Notes under the pieces: model-generated | The model's input: only the letters and a program-made list of their open reading frames with translations | Told to the model about the DNA's origin: nothing | The model's database searches: none | Shown here: positions 35,645-49,595 of the stretch, one piece after another | Layout of the letters: every line of letters starts with the position of its first letter | Position numbering within the stretch: position 1 is the stretch's first letter | Made by a program: the position numbers and the translations under genes | Assembly: GCA_964036275.1 (NCBI GenBank) | Contig: OZ038435.1 | Coordinates: 7,363,687 to 7,427,686 of the forward strand | DNA from: Litoditis marina | Taxonomy: Eukaryota > Nematoda > Chromadorea > Rhabditida > Rhabditidae | Direction of reading: 5' to 3' | Length of the DNA stretch: 64,000 nt

Positions 35645-38600
35645 GGGAGGTGAGGTTAAGTAAGAAGTTTTTGGACCTAGCTTTGTTTCTGATAGATGAA
35701 ATTGTCTGAAATTTACAGACCATCACCAACCTTGTTAACTCTCTAACATATACAAAAATCAGGCCAAACCGTTCAATACTCCTTAAGATATCGCCCAAAG
35801 CGCATATTGTTCGTATGTCCATGGGAGGTGAGGTTAAGTAAGAAGTTTTTGGACCCTAGCTTTGTTTCTGATAGATGAAATTGTCTGAAATTTACAGACC
35901 ATCACCAACCTTGTTAACTCTCTAACATATACAAAAATCAGGCCAAACCGTTCAATACTCCTTAAGATATCGCCCAAAGCGCATATTGTTCGTATGTCCA
36001 TGGGAGGTGAGGTTAAGTAAGAAGTTTTTGGACCCTAGCTTTGTTTCTGATAGATGAAATTGTCTGAAATTTACAGACCATCACCAACCTTGTTAACTCT
36101 CTAACATATACAAAAATCAGGCCAACCGTTTAATACTCCTTAAGATGTCGCCCAAAGCGCATATTGTTCGTATGTCCATGGAGGTGAGGTTAAGTAAGAA
36201 GTTTTTGGACCCTAGCTTTGTTTCTGATAGATGAAATTGTCTGAAATTTACAGAAAATCACCATCTCTGTTAACTCTCTAAAATGTACAAAAATCAGGCC
36301 CAACCGTTTAATACTCCTTAAGATATCGCCCAAAGCGCATATTGTTCGTATGTCCATGGGAGGTGAGGTTAAGTAAGAAGTTTTTGGACTCTAGCTTTGT
36401 TTCTGATAGATGAAATTGTCTAGAATTTACAGACCATCACCAACCTTATTAACTCTCTAACATATACAAAAATCAGGCCAAATCGTTTAATACTCCTTAA
36501 GATATCGCCCAAAGCGCATATTGTTCGTATGTCCATGGGAGGTGAGGTTAAGCAAGAAGTTTTTGGACTCTAGCTTTGTTTCTGATAGATGAATTTATCT
36601 GAAATTTACAGACAATCACCAACTCTGTTAACTCTCTAAAATGTACAAAAATCAGGCCAAACCGTTTTATACTCCTTAAGATATCGCCCAAAGCGCATAT
36701 TGTTCGTATGTCCATGGGAGGTGAGGTTAAGTAAGAAGTTTTTGGACTCTAGCTTTGTTTCTGATAGATGAAATTGTCTAGAATTTACAGACCATCACCA
36801 ACCTTGTTACTTCTCTAAAGTACACAAAAATCAGGCCAAACCGTTCAATACTCCTTAAGATATCGCCCAAAGCGCATATTGTTCGTATGTCCATGGGAGG
36901 TGAGGTTAAGTAAGAAGTTTTTGGACCCTAGCTTTGTTTCTGATAGATGAAATTGTCTGAAATTTACAGACCATCACCAACCTTGTTAACTCTCTAACAT
37001 ATACAAAAATCAGGCCAAACCGTTCAATACTCCTTAAGATATCGCCCAAAGCGCATATTGTTCGTATGTCCATGGGAGGTGAGGTTAAGTAAGAAGTTTT
37101 TGGACTCTAGCTTTGTTTCTGATAGATGAAATTGTCTGAAATTTACAGACCATCACCAACCTTGTTAACTCTCTAAAATGTACAAAAATCAGGCCAAACC
37201 GTTTAATACTCCTTAAGATATCGCCCAAAGCGCATATTGTTCGTATGTCCATGGGAGGTGAGGTTAAGTAAGAAGTTTTTGGACCCTAGCTTTGTTTCTG
37301 ATAGATGAAATTGTCTGAAATTTACAGACCATCACCAACCTTGTTAACTCTCTAACATATACAAAAATCAGGCCAAACCGTTAATACTCCTTAAGATCAT
37401 CGCCCAAAGCGCATATTGTTCGTATGTCCATGGGAGGTGAGGTTAAGTAAGAAGTTTTTGGACCCTAGCTTTGTTTCTGATAAATGAAATTGTCTGAAAT
37501 TTACAGAAAATCACCATCTCTGTTAACTCTCTAAAATGTACAAAAAATCAGGCCCAACCGTTTAATACTCCTTAAGATATCGCCCAAAGCGCATATTGTT
37601 CGTATGTCCATGGGAGGTGAGGTTAAGTAAGAAGTTTTTGGACTCTAGCTTTGTTTCTGATGGATGAAATTATCTGAAATTTACAGAAAATCACCATCTC
37701 TGTTAACTCTCTAAAATGTACAAAAATCAGGCCCAACCGTTTAATACTCCTTAAGATATCGCCCAAAGCGCATATTGTTCGTATGTCCATGGAGGTGAGG
37801 TTAAGTAAGAAGTTTTTGGACCCTAGCTTTGTTTCTGATAGATGAAATTGTCTGAAACTTACAGACCATCACCAACCTTGTTAACTCTCTAACATATACA
37901 AAAATCAGGCCAAACCGTTTAATACTCCTTAAGATATCGCCCAAAGCGCATATTGTTCGTATGTCCATGGGAGGTGAGGTTAAGTAAGAAGTTTTTGGAC
38001 CCTAGCTTTGTTTCTGATAGATGAAATTGTCTGAAATTTACAGAAAATCACCATCTCTGTTAACTCTCTAAAATGTACAAAAATCAGGCCCAACCGTTTA
38101 ATACTCCTTAAGATATCGCCCAAAGCGCATATTGTTCGTATGTCCATGGAGGTGAGGTTAAGTAAGAAGTTTTTGGACTCTAGCTTTGTTTCTGATAGAT
38201 GAAATTGTCTAGAATTTACAGACCATCACCAACCTTATTAACTCTCTAACATATACAAAAATCAGGCCAAATCGTTTAATACTCCTTAAGATATCGCCCA
38301 AAGCGCATATTGTTCGTATGTCCATGGAGGTGAGGTTAAGCAAGAAGTTTTTGGACTCTAGCTTTGTTTCTGATAGATGAAATTATCTGAAATTTACAGA
38401 CAATCACCAACTCTGTTAACTCTCTAAAATGTACAAAAATCAGGCCAAACCGTTTTATACTCCTTAAGATATCGCCAAAGCGCATATTGTTCGTATGTCC
38501 ATGGGAGGTGAGGTTAAGTAAGAAGTTTTTGGACTCTAGCTTTGTTTCTGATAGATGAAATTGTCTAGAATTTACAGACCATCACCAACCTTGTTACTTC

Positions 38601-41183
38601 TCTAAAGTACACAAAAATCAGGCCAAACCGTTCAATACTCCTTAAGATATCGCCCAAAGCGCATATTGTTCGTATGTCCATGGGAGGTGAGGTTAAGTAA
38701 GAAGTTTTTGGACCCTAGCTTTGTTTCTGATAGATGAAATTGTCTGAAATTTACAGACCATCACCAACCTTGTTAACTCTCTAACATATACAAAAATCAG
38801 GCCAAACCGTTCAATACTCCTTAAGATATCGCCCAAAGCGCATATTGTTCGTATGTCCATGAGAGGTGAGGTTAAGTAAGAAGTTTTTGGACTCTAGCTT
38901 TGTTTCTGATAGATGAAATTGTCTGAATTTACAGACCATCACCAACCTTGTTAACTCTCTAAAATGTACAAAAATCAGGCCAAACCGTTTAATACTCCTT
39001 AAGATATCGCCCAAAGCGCATATTGTTCGTATGTCCATGGAGGTGAGGTTAAGTAAGAAGTTTTGGACCCTAGCTTTGTTTCTGATAGATGAAATTGTCT
39101 GAAATTTACAGACCATCACCAACCTTGTTAACTCTCTAACATATACAAAAATCAGGCCAAACCGTTTAATACTCCTTAAGATATCGCCCAAAGCGCATAT
39201 TGTTCGTATGTCCATGGGAGGTGAGGTTAAGTAAGAAGTTTTTGGACCCTAGCTTTGTTTCTGATAAATGAAATTGTCTGAAATTTACAGAAAATCACCA
39301 TCTCTGTTAACTCTCTAAAATGTACAAAAATCAGGCCCAACCGTTTAATACTCCTTAAGATATCGCCCAAAGCGCATATTGTTCGTATGTCCATGGGAGG
39401 TGAGGTTAAGTAAGAAGTTTTTGGACTCTAGCTTTGTTTCTGATGGATGAAATTATCTGAAATTTACAGAAAATCACCATCTCTGTTAACTCTCTAAAAT
39501 GTACAAAAATCAGGCCCAACCGTTTAATACTCCTTAAGATATCGCCCAAAGCGCATATTGTTCGTATGTCCATGGGAGGTGAGGTTAAGTAAGAAGTTTT
39601 TGGACCCTAGCTTTGTTTCTGATAGATGAAATTGTCTGAAATTTACAGACCATCACCAACCTTGTTAACTCTCTAACATATACAAAAATCAGGCCAAACC
39701 GTTTAATACTCCTTAAGATATCGCCCAAAGCGCATATTGTTCGTATGTCCATGGGAGGTGAGGTTAAGTAAGAAGTTTTTGGACCCTAGCTTTGTTTCTG
39801 ATAAATGAAATTGTCTGAAATTTACAGAAAATCACCATCTCTGTTAACTCTCTAAAATGTACAAAATCAGGCCCAACCGTTTAATACTCCTTAAGATATC
39901 GCCCAAAGCGCATATTGTTCGTATGTCCATGGGAGGTGAGGTTAAGTAAGAAGTTTTTGGACTCTAGCTTTGTTTCTGATGGATGAAATTATCTGAAATT
40001 TACAGAAAATCACCATCTCTGTTAACTCTCTAAAATGTACAAAAATCAGGCCCAACCGTTTAATACTCCTTAAGATATCGCCCAAAGCGCATATTGTTCG
40101 TATGTCCATGGGAGGTGAGGTTAAGTAAGAAGTTTTTGGACCCTAGCTTTGTTTCTGATAGATGAAATTGTCTGAAACTTACAGACCATCACCAACCTTG
40201 TTAACTCTCTAACATATACAAAAATCAGGCCAAACCGTTTAATACTCCTTAAGATATCGCCCAAAGCGCATATTGTTCGTATGTCCATGGGAGGTGAGGT
40301 TAAGTAAGAAGTTTTTGGACCCTAGCTTTGTTTCTGATAGATGAAATTGTCTGAAATTTACAGAAAATCACCATCTCTGTTAACTCTCTAAAATGTACAA
40401 AAATCAGGCCCAACCGTTTAATACTCCTTAAGATATCGCCCAAAGCGCATATTGTTCGTATGTCCATGGGAGGTGAGGTTAAGTAAGAAGTTTTTGGACT
40501 CTAGCTTTGTTTCTGATAGATGAAATTGTCTAGAATTTACAGACCATCACCAACCTTATTAACTCTCTAACATATACAAAAATCAGGCCAAATCGTTTAA
40601 TACTCCTTAAGATATCGCCCAAAGCGCATATTGTTCGTATGTCCATGGGAGGTGAGGTTAAGCAAGAAGTTTTTGGACTCTAGCTTTGTTTCTGATAGAT
40701 GAAATTATCTGAAATTTACAGACAATCACCAACTCTGTTAACTCTCTAAAATGTACAAAAATCAGGCCAAACCGTTTTATACTCCTTAAGATATCGCCCA
40801 AAGCGCATATTGTTCGTATGTCCATGGGAGGTGAGGTTAAGCAAGAAGTTTTTGGACTCTAGCTTTGTTTCTGATAGATGAAATTATCTGAAATTTACAG
40901 ACAATCACCAACTCTGTTAACTCTCTAAAATGTACAAAAATCAGGCCAAACCGTTTTATACTCCTTAAGATATCGCCCAAAGCGCATATTGTTCGTATGT
41001 CCATGGGAGGTGAGGTTAAGTGAGAAGTTTTTGGACCCTAGCTTTGTTTCTAATAGATGAAATTGTTCGAAATTTACAGACCATCACCAACCTTGTTACT
41101 TCTCTGAAGTACACAAAAATCAGGCCAAACCGTTCAATACTCCTTAAGATATCGCCCAAAGCGCATATTGTTCGTATGTCCAT
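35645..41183 (-). repeat. Right array, 31-monomer segment ending in x
   Basis: In + order: t1, t1, p, e, d, c, g, t1, k, t2, e2, e3, t3, e, d, c', g, t1, k, t2, e2, e3, t2, e2, e3, t3, e, d, c', c', x. The series t1, k, t2, e2, e3 occurs twice inside it, so the extra length is explained by an internal duplication of about ten monomers. The second k (from 38861) carries CCATGAGAGG, the same private change as the k at 33857, tying this segment to the preceding one. Confidence 0.82.
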
Positions 41184-44100
41184 GGGAGGTGAGGTTAAGT
41201 AAGAAGTTTTTGGACCCTAGCTTTGTTTCTGATAGATGAAATTGTCTGAAATTTACAGACCATCACCAACCTTGTTAACTCTCTAACATATACAAAAATC
41301 AGGCCAAACCGTTCAATACTCCTTAAGATATCGCCCAAAGCGCATATTGTTCGTATGTCCATGGGAGGTGAGGTTAAGTAAGAAGTTTTTGGACCCTAGC
41401 TTTGTTTCTGATAGATGAAATTGTCTGAAATTTACAGACCATCACCAACCTTGTTAACTCTCTAACATATACAAAAATCAGGCCAAACCGTTCAATACTC
41501 CTTAAGATATCGCCCAAAGCGCATATTGTTCGTATGTCCATGGGAGGTGAGGTTAAGTAAGAAGTTTTTGGACCCTAGCTTTGTTTCTGATAGATGAAAT
41601 TGTCTGAAATTTACAGACCATCACCAACCTTGTTAACTCTCTAACATATACAAAAATCAGGCCAAACCGTTTAATACTCCTTAAGATGTCGCCCAAAGCG
41701 CATATTGTTCGTATGTCCATGGGAGGTGAGGTTAAGTAAGAAGTTTTTGGACCCTAGCTTTGTTTCTGATAGATGAAATTGTCTGAAATTTACAGAAAAT
41801 CACCATCTCTGTTAACTCTCTAAAATGTACAAAAATCAGGCCCAACCGTTTAATACTCCTTAAGATATCGCCCAAAGCGCATATTGTTCGTATGTCCATG
41901 GGAGGTGAGGTTAAGTAAGAAGTTTTTGGACTCTAGCTTTGTTTCTGATAGATGAAATTGTCTAGAATTTACAGACCATCACCAACCTTATTAACTCTCT
42001 AACATATACAAAAATCAGGCCAAATCGTTTAATACTCCTTAAGATATCGCCCAAAGCGCATATTGTTCGTATGTCCATGGGAGGTGAGGTTAAGCAAGAA
42101 GTTTTTGGACTCTAGCTTTGTTTCTGATAGATGAATTTATCTGAAATTTACAGACAATCACCAACTCTGTTAACTCTCTAAAATGTACAAAAATCAGGCC
42201 AAACCGTTTTATACTCCTTAAGATATCGCCCAAAGCGCATATTGTTCGTATGTCCATGGGAGGTGAGGTTAAGTAAGAAGTTTTTGGACTCTAGCTTTGT
42301 TTCTGATAGATGAAATTGTCTAGAATTTACAGACCATCACCAACCTTGTTACTTCTCTAAAGTACACAAAAATCAGGCCAAACCGTTCAATACTCCTTAA
42401 GATATCGCCCAAAGCGCATATTGTTCGTATGTCCATGGGAGGTGAGGTTAAGTAAGAAGTTTTTGGACCCTAGCTTTGTTTCTGATAGATGAAATTGTCT
42501 GAAATTTACAGACCATCACCAACCTTGTTAACTCTCTAACATATACAAAAATCAGGCCAAACCGTTCAATACTCCTTAAGATATCGCCCAAAGCGCATAT
42601 TGTTCGTATGTCCATGGGAGGTGAGGTTAAGTAAGAAGTTTTTGGACTCTAGCTTTGTTTCTGATAGATGAAATTGTCTGAAATTTACAGACCATCACCA
42701 ACCTTGTTAACTCTCTAAAATGTACAAAAATCAGGCCAAACCGTTTAATACTCCTTAAGATATCGCCCAAAGCGCATATTGTTCGTATGTCCATGGGAGG
42801 TGAGGTTAAGTAAGAAGTTTTTGGACCCTAGCTTTGTTTCTGATAGATGAAATTGTCTGAAATTTACAGAAAATCACCATCTCTGTTAACTCTCTAAAAT
42901 GTACAAAAATCAGGCCCAACCGTTTAATACTCCTTAAGATATCGCCCAAAGCGCATATTGTTCGTATGTCCATGGGAGGTGAGGTTAAGTAAGAAGTTTT
43001 TGGACTCTAGCTTTGTTTCTGATAGATGAAATTGTCTAGAATTTACAGACCATCACCAACCTTATTAACTCTCTAACATATACAAAAATCAGGCCAAATC
43101 GTTTAATACTCCTTAAGATATCGCCCAAAGCGCATATTGTTCGTATGTCCATGGGAGGTGAGGTTAAGCAAGAAGTTTTTGGACTCTAGCTTTGTTTCTG
43201 ATAGATGAAATTATCTGAAATTTACAGACAATCACCAACTCTGTTAACTCTCTAAAATGTACAAAAATCAGGCCAAACCGTTTTATACTCCTTAAGATAT
43301 CGCCCAAAGCGCATATTGTTCGTATGTCCATGGGAGGTGAGGTTAAGTAAGAAGTTTTTGGACTCTAGCTTTGTTTCTGATAGATGAAATTGTCTAGAAT
43401 TTACAGACCATCACCAACCTTGTTACTTCTCTAAAGTACACAAAATCAGGCCAAACCGTTCAATACTCCTTAAGATATCGCCCAAAGCGCATATTGTTCG
43501 TATGTCCATGGGAGGTGAGGTTAAGTAAGAAGTTTTTGGACTCTAGCTTTGTTTCTGATAGATGAAATTGTCTGAAATTTACAGACCATCACCAACCTTG
43601 TTAACTCTCTAACATATACAAAAATCAGGCCAAACCGTTTAATACTCCTTAAGATATCGCCCAAAGCGCATATTGTTCGTATGTCCATGGGAGGTGAGGT
43701 TAAGTAAGAAGTTTTTGGACCCTAGCTTTGTTTCTGATAAATGAAATTGTCTGAAATTTACAGAAAATCACCATCTCTGTTAACTCTCTAAAATGTACAA
43801 AAATCAGGCCCAACCGTTTAATACTCCTTAAGATATCGCCCAAAGCGCATATTGTTCGTATGTCCATGGGAGGTGAGGTTAAGTAAGAAGTTTTTGGACT
43901 CTAGCTTTGTTTCTGATAGATGAATTTATCTGAAATTTACAGACAATCACCAACTCTGTTAACTCTCTAAAATGTACAAAAATCAGGCCAAACCGTTTTA
44001 TACTCCTTAAGATATCGCCCAAAGCGCATATTGTTCGTATGTCCATGGGAGGTGAGGTTAAGTAAGAAGTTTTTGGACTCTAGCTTTGTTTCTGATAGAT

Positions 44101-44225
44101 GAAATTGTCTAGAATTTACAGACCATCACCAACCTTGTTACTTCTCTAAAGTACACAAACATCAGGCCAAACCGTTCAATACTCCTTAAGATATCGCCCA
44201 AAGCGCATATTGTTCGTATGTCCAT
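41184..44225 (-). repeat. Right array, 17-monomer transitional segment
   Basis: In + order: t1, t1, p, e, d, c, g, t1, k, e, d, c', g, t4, e2, c, g. It begins like the x-bounded segments (t1, t1, p, e, d, c, g, t1, k) but then falls into short runs each ending in g, as in the next 7 kb. The c copy at 43868-44046 has the usual AAGTAAG in place of AAGCAAG. Confidence 0.82.
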
Positions 44226-46015
44226 GGGAGGTGAGGTTAAGTAAGAAGTTTTTGGACCCTAGCTTTGTTTCTGATAGATGAAATTGTCTGAAATTTACAG
44301 ACCATCACCAACCTTGTTAACTCTCTAACATATACAAAAATCAGGCCAAACCGTTCAATACTCCTTAAGATATCGCCCAAAGCGCATATTGTTCGTATGT
44401 CCATGGGAGGTGAGGTTAAGTAAGAAGTTTTTGGACTCTAGCTTTGTTTCTGATAGATGAAATTGTCTGAAATTTACAGACCATCACCAACCTTGTTAAC
44501 TCTCTAAAATGTACAAAAATCAGGCCAAACCGTTCAATACTCCTTAAGATATCGCCCAAAGCGCATATTGTTCGTATGTCCATGGGAGGTGAGGTTAAGT
44601 AAGAAGTTTTTGGACCCTAGCTTTGTTTCTGATAGATGAAATTGTCTGAAATTTACAGACCATCACCAACCTTGTTAACTCTCTAACATATACAAAAATC
44701 AGGCCAAACCGTTTAATACTCCTTAAGATATCGCCCAAAGCGCATATTGTTCGTATGTCCATGGGAGGTGAGGTTAAGTAAGAAGTTTTTGGACCCTAGC
44801 TTTGTTTCTGATAAATGAAATTGTCTGAAATTTACAGAAAATCACCATCTCTGTTAACTCTCTAAAATGTACAAAAATCAGGCCCAACCGTTTAATACTC
44901 CTTAAGATATCGCCCAAAGCGCATATTGTTCGTATGTCCATGGGAGGTGAGGTTAAGTAAGAAGTTTTTGGACTCTAGCTTTGTTTCTGATGGATGAAAT
45001 TATCTGAAATTTACAGAAAATCACCATCTCTGTTAACTCTCTAAAATGTACAAAAATCAGGCCCAACCGTTTAATACTCCTTAAGATATCGCCCAAAGCG
45101 CATATTGTTCGTATGTCCATGGGAGGTGAGGTTAAGTAAGAAGTTTTTGGACCCTAGCTTTGTTTCTGATAGATGAAATTGTCTGAAACTTACAGACCAT
45201 CACCAACCTTGTTAACTCTCTAACATATACAAAAATCAGGCCAAACCGTTTAATACTCCTTAAGATATCGCCCAAAGCGCATATTGTTCGTATGTCCATG
45301 GGAGGTGAGGTTAAGTAAGAAGTTTTTGGACCCTAGCTTTGTTTCTGATAGATGAAATTGTCTGAAATTTACAGAAAATCACCATCTCTGTTAACTCTCT
45401 AAAATGTACAAAAATCAGGCCCAACCGTTTAATACTCCTTAAGATATCGCCCAAAGCGCATATTGTTCGTATGTCCATGGGAGGTGAGGTTAAGTAAGAA
45501 GTTTTTGGACTCTAGCTTTGTTTCTGATAGATGAAATTGTCTAGAATTTACAGACCATCACCAACCTTATTAACTCTCTAACATATACAAAAATCAGGCC
45601 AAATCGTTTAATACTCCTTAAGATATCGCCCAAAGCGCATATTGTTCGTATGTCCATGGGAGGTGAGGTTAAGCAAGAAGTTTTTGGACTCTAGCTTTGT
45701 TTCTGATAGATGAAATTATCTGAAATTTACAGACAATCACCAACTCTGTTAACTCTCTAAAATGTACAAAAATCAGGCCAAACCGTTTTATACTCCTTAA
45801 GATATCGCCCAAAGCGCATATTGTTCGTATGTCCATGGGAGGTGAGGTTAAGTAAGAAGTTTTTGGACTCTAGCTTTGTTTCTGATAGATGAAATTGTCT
45901 AGAATTTACAGACCATCACCAACCTTGTTACTTCTCTAAAGTACACAAAAATCAGGCCAAACCGTTCAATACTCCTTAAGATATCGCCCAAAGCGCATAT
46001 TGTTCGTATGTCCAT
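44226..46015 (-). repeat. 10-mer HOR unit ending in g (1790 bp)
   Basis: In + order: t1, k, t2, e2, e3, t3, e, d, c', g. All ten monomers are exactly 179 bp. The run t2, e2, e3, t3, e, d, c', g also forms the end of the next unit, and the same run with t4 in place of t2 and no t3 shift forms the 8-mer at 48164. Confidence 0.88.
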
Positions 46016-48163
46016 GGGAGGTGAGGTTAAGTAAGAAGTTTTTGGACTCTAGCTTTGTTTCTGATAGATGAAATTGTCTGAAATTTACAGACCATCACCA
46101 ACCTTGTTAACTCTCTAACATATACAAAAATCAGGCCAAACCGTTTAATACTCCTTAAGATATCGCCCAAAGCGCATATTGTTCGTATGTCCATGGGAGG
46201 TGAGGTTAAGTAAGAAGTTTTTGGACCCTAGCTTTGTTTCTGATAAATGAAATTGTCTGAAATTTACAGAAAATCACCATCTCTGTTAACTCTCTAAAAT
46301 GTACAAAAATCAGGCCCAACCGTTTAATACTCCTTAAGATATCGCCCAAAGCGCATATTGTTCGTATGTCCATGGGAGGTGAGGTTAAGTAAGAAGTTTT
46401 TGGACTCTAGCTTTGTTTCTGATGGATGAAATTGTCTGAAATTTACAGACCATCACCAACCTTGTTAACTCTCTAACATATACAAAAATCAGGCCAAACC
46501 GTTCAATACTCCTTAAGATATCGCCCAAAGCGCATATTGTTCGTATGTCCATGGGAGGTGAGGTTAAGTAAGAAGTTTTTGGACTCTAGCTTTGTTTCTG
46601 ATAGATGAAATTGTCTGAAATTTACAGACCATCACCAACCTTGTTAACTCTCTAAAATGTACAAAAATCAGGCCAAACCGTTTAATACTCCTTAAGATAT
46701 CGCCCAAAGCGCATATTGTTCGTATGTCCATGGGAGGTGAGGTTAAGTAAGAAGTTTTTGGACCCTAGCTTTGTTTCTGATAGATGAAATTGTCTGAAAT
46801 TTACAGACCATCACCAACCTTGTTAACTCTCTAACATATACAAAAATCAGGCCAAACCGTTTAATACTCCTTAAGATATCGCCCAAAGCGCATATTGTTC
46901 GTATGTCCATGGGAGGTGAGGTTAAGTAAGAAGTTTTTGGACCCTAGCTTTGTTTCTGATAAATGAAATTGTCTGAAATTTACAGAAAATCACCATCTCT
47001 GTTAACTCTCTAAAATGTACAAAAATCAGGCCCAACCGTTTAATACTCCTTAAGATATCGCCCAAAGCGCATATTGTTCGTATGTCCATGGGAGGTGAGG
47101 TTAAGTAAGAAGTTTTTGGACTCTAGCTTTGTTTCTGATGGATGAAATTATCTGAAATTTACAGAAAATCACCATCTCTGTTAACTCTCTAAAATGTACA
47201 AAAATCAGGCCCAACCGTTTAATACTCCTTAAGATATCGCCCAAAGCGCATATTGTTCGTATGTCCATGGGAGGTGAGGTTAAGTAAGAAGTTTTTGGAC
47301 CCTAGCTTTGTTTCTGATAGATGAAATTGTCTGAAACTTACAGACCATCACCAACCTTGTTAACTCTCTAACATATACAAAAATCAGGCCAAACCGTTTA
47401 ATACTCCTTAAGATATCGCCCAAAGCGCATATTGTTCGTATGTCCATGGGAGGTGAGGTTAAGTAAGAAGTTTTTGGACCCTAGCTTTGTTTCTGATAGA
47501 TGAAATTGTCTGAAATTTACAGAAAATCACCATCTCTGTTAACTCTCTAAAATGTACAAAAATCAGGCCCAACCGTTTAATACTCCTTAAGATATCGCCC
47601 AAAGCGCATATTGTTCGTATGTCCATGGGAGGTGAGGTTAAGTAAGAAGTTTTTGGACTCTAGCTTTGTTTCTGATAGATGAAATTGTCTAGAATTTACA
47701 GACCATCACCAACCTTATTAACTCTCTAACATATACAAAAATCAGGCCAAATCGTTTAATACTCCTTAAGATATCGCCCAAAGCGCATATTGTTCGTATG
47801 TCCATGGGAGGTGAGGTTAAGCAAGAAGTTTTTGGACTCTAGCTTTGTTTCTGATAGATGAAATTATCTGAAATTTACAGACAATCACCAACTCTGTTAA
47901 CTCTCTAAAATGTACAAAAATCAGGCCAAACCGTTTTATACTCCTTAAGATATCGCCCAAAGCGCATATTGTTCGTATGTCCATGGGAGGTGAGGTTAAG
48001 TAAGAAGTTTTTGGACTCTAGCTTTGTTTCTGATAGATGAAATTGTCTAGAATTTACAGACCATCACCAACCTTGTTACTTCTCTAAAGTACACAAAAAT
48101 CAGGCCAAACCGTTCAATACTCCTTAAGATATCGCCCAAAGCGCATATTGTTCGTATGTCCAT
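46016..48163 (-). repeat. 12-mer HOR unit ending in g (2148 bp)
   Basis: In + order: t4, e2, hybrid e3/t1, k, t2, e2, e3, t3, e, d, c', g. It can be read as the first part of an 8-mer (t4, e2, e3) joined inside e3 to a 10-mer (t1, k, t2 and so on); the hybrid copy marks the join. Exactly 12 x 179 bp. Confidence 0.87.
46374..46552 (-). repeat. Hybrid monomer e3/t1
   Basis: The + strand begins with the e3 marks (ACTCTAG, GATGGATG) and then continues as t1 (TTGTCTG, GACCATCACCAACC, AACATATAC, GTTCAAT). The switch lies in GGATGAAATT. It marks where a t4-e2-e3 run was joined to a t1-k run. Confidence 0.8.
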
Positions 48164-49595
48164 GGGAGGTGAGGTTAAGTAAGAAGTTTTTGGACTCTAG
48201 CTTTGTTTCTGATAGATGAAATTGTCTGAAATTTACAGACCATCACCAACCTTGTTAACTCTCTAACATATACAAAAATCAGGCCAAACCGTTTAATACT
48301 CCTTAAGATATCGCCCAAAGCGCATATTGTTCGTATGTCCATGGGAGGTGAGGTTAAGTAAGAAGTTTTTGGACCCTAGCTTTGTTTCTGATAAATGAAA
48401 TTGTCTGAAATTTACAGAAAATCACCATCTCTGTTAACTCTCTAAAATGTACAAAAATCAGGCCCAACCGTTTAATACTCCTTAAGATATCGCCCAAAGC
48501 GCATATTGTTCGTATGTCCATGGGAGGTGAGGTTAAGTAAGAAGTTTTTGGACTCTAGCTTTGTTTCTGATGGATGAAATTATCTGAAATTTACAGAAAA
48601 TCACCATCTCTGTTAACTCTCTAAAATGTACAAAAATCAGGCCCAACCGTTTAATACTCCTTAAGATATCGCCCAAAGCGCATATTGTTCGTATGTCCAT
48701 GGGAGGTGAGGTTAAGTAAGAAGTTTTTGGACCCTAGCTTTGTTTCTGATAGATGAAATTGTCTGAAACTTACAGACCATCACCAACCTTGTTAACTCTC
48801 TAACATATACAAAAATCAGGCCAAACCGTTTAATACTCCTTAAGATATCGCCCAAAGCGCATATTGTTCGTATGTCCATGGGAGGTGAGGTTAAGTAAGA
48901 AGTTTTTGGACCCTAGCTTTGTTTCTGATAGATGAAATTGTCTGAAATTTACAGAAAATCACCATCTCTGTTAACTCTCTAAAATGTACAAAAATCAGGC
49001 CCAACCGTTTAATACTCCTTAAGATATCGCCCAAAGCGCATATTGTTCGTATGTCCATGGGAGGTGAGGTTAAGTAAGAAGTTTTTGGACTCTAGCTTTG
49101 TTTCTGATAGATGAAATTGTCTAGAATTTACAGACCATCACCAACCTTATTAACTCTCTAACATATACAAAAATCAGGCCAAATCGTTTAATACTCCTTA
49201 AGATATCGCCCAAAGCGCATATTGTTCGTATGTCCATGGGAGGTGAGGTTAAGCAAGAAGTTTTTGGACTCTAGCTTTGTTTCTGATAGATGAAATTATC
49301 TGAAATTTACAGACAATCACCAACTCTGTTAACTCTCTAAAATGTACAAAAATCAGGCCAAACCGTTTTATACTCCTTAAGATATCGCCCAAAGCGCATA
49401 TTGTTCGTATGTCCATGGGAGGTGAGGTTAAGTAAGAAGTTTTTGGACTCTAGCTTTGTTTCTGATAGATGAAATTGTCTAGAATTTACAGACCATCACC
49501 AACCTTGTTACTTCTCTAAAGTACACAAAAATCAGGCCAAACCGTTCAATACTCCTTAAGATATCGCCCAAAGCGCATATTGTTCGTATGTCCAT
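48164..49595 (-). repeat. 8-mer HOR unit ending in g (1432 bp)
   Basis: In + order: t4, e2, e3, t3, e, d, c', g. This is the shortest clean unit in the right array, exactly 8 x 179 bp, and a likely basic unit from which the 10- and 12-mers differ by added monomers. Confidence 0.87.
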
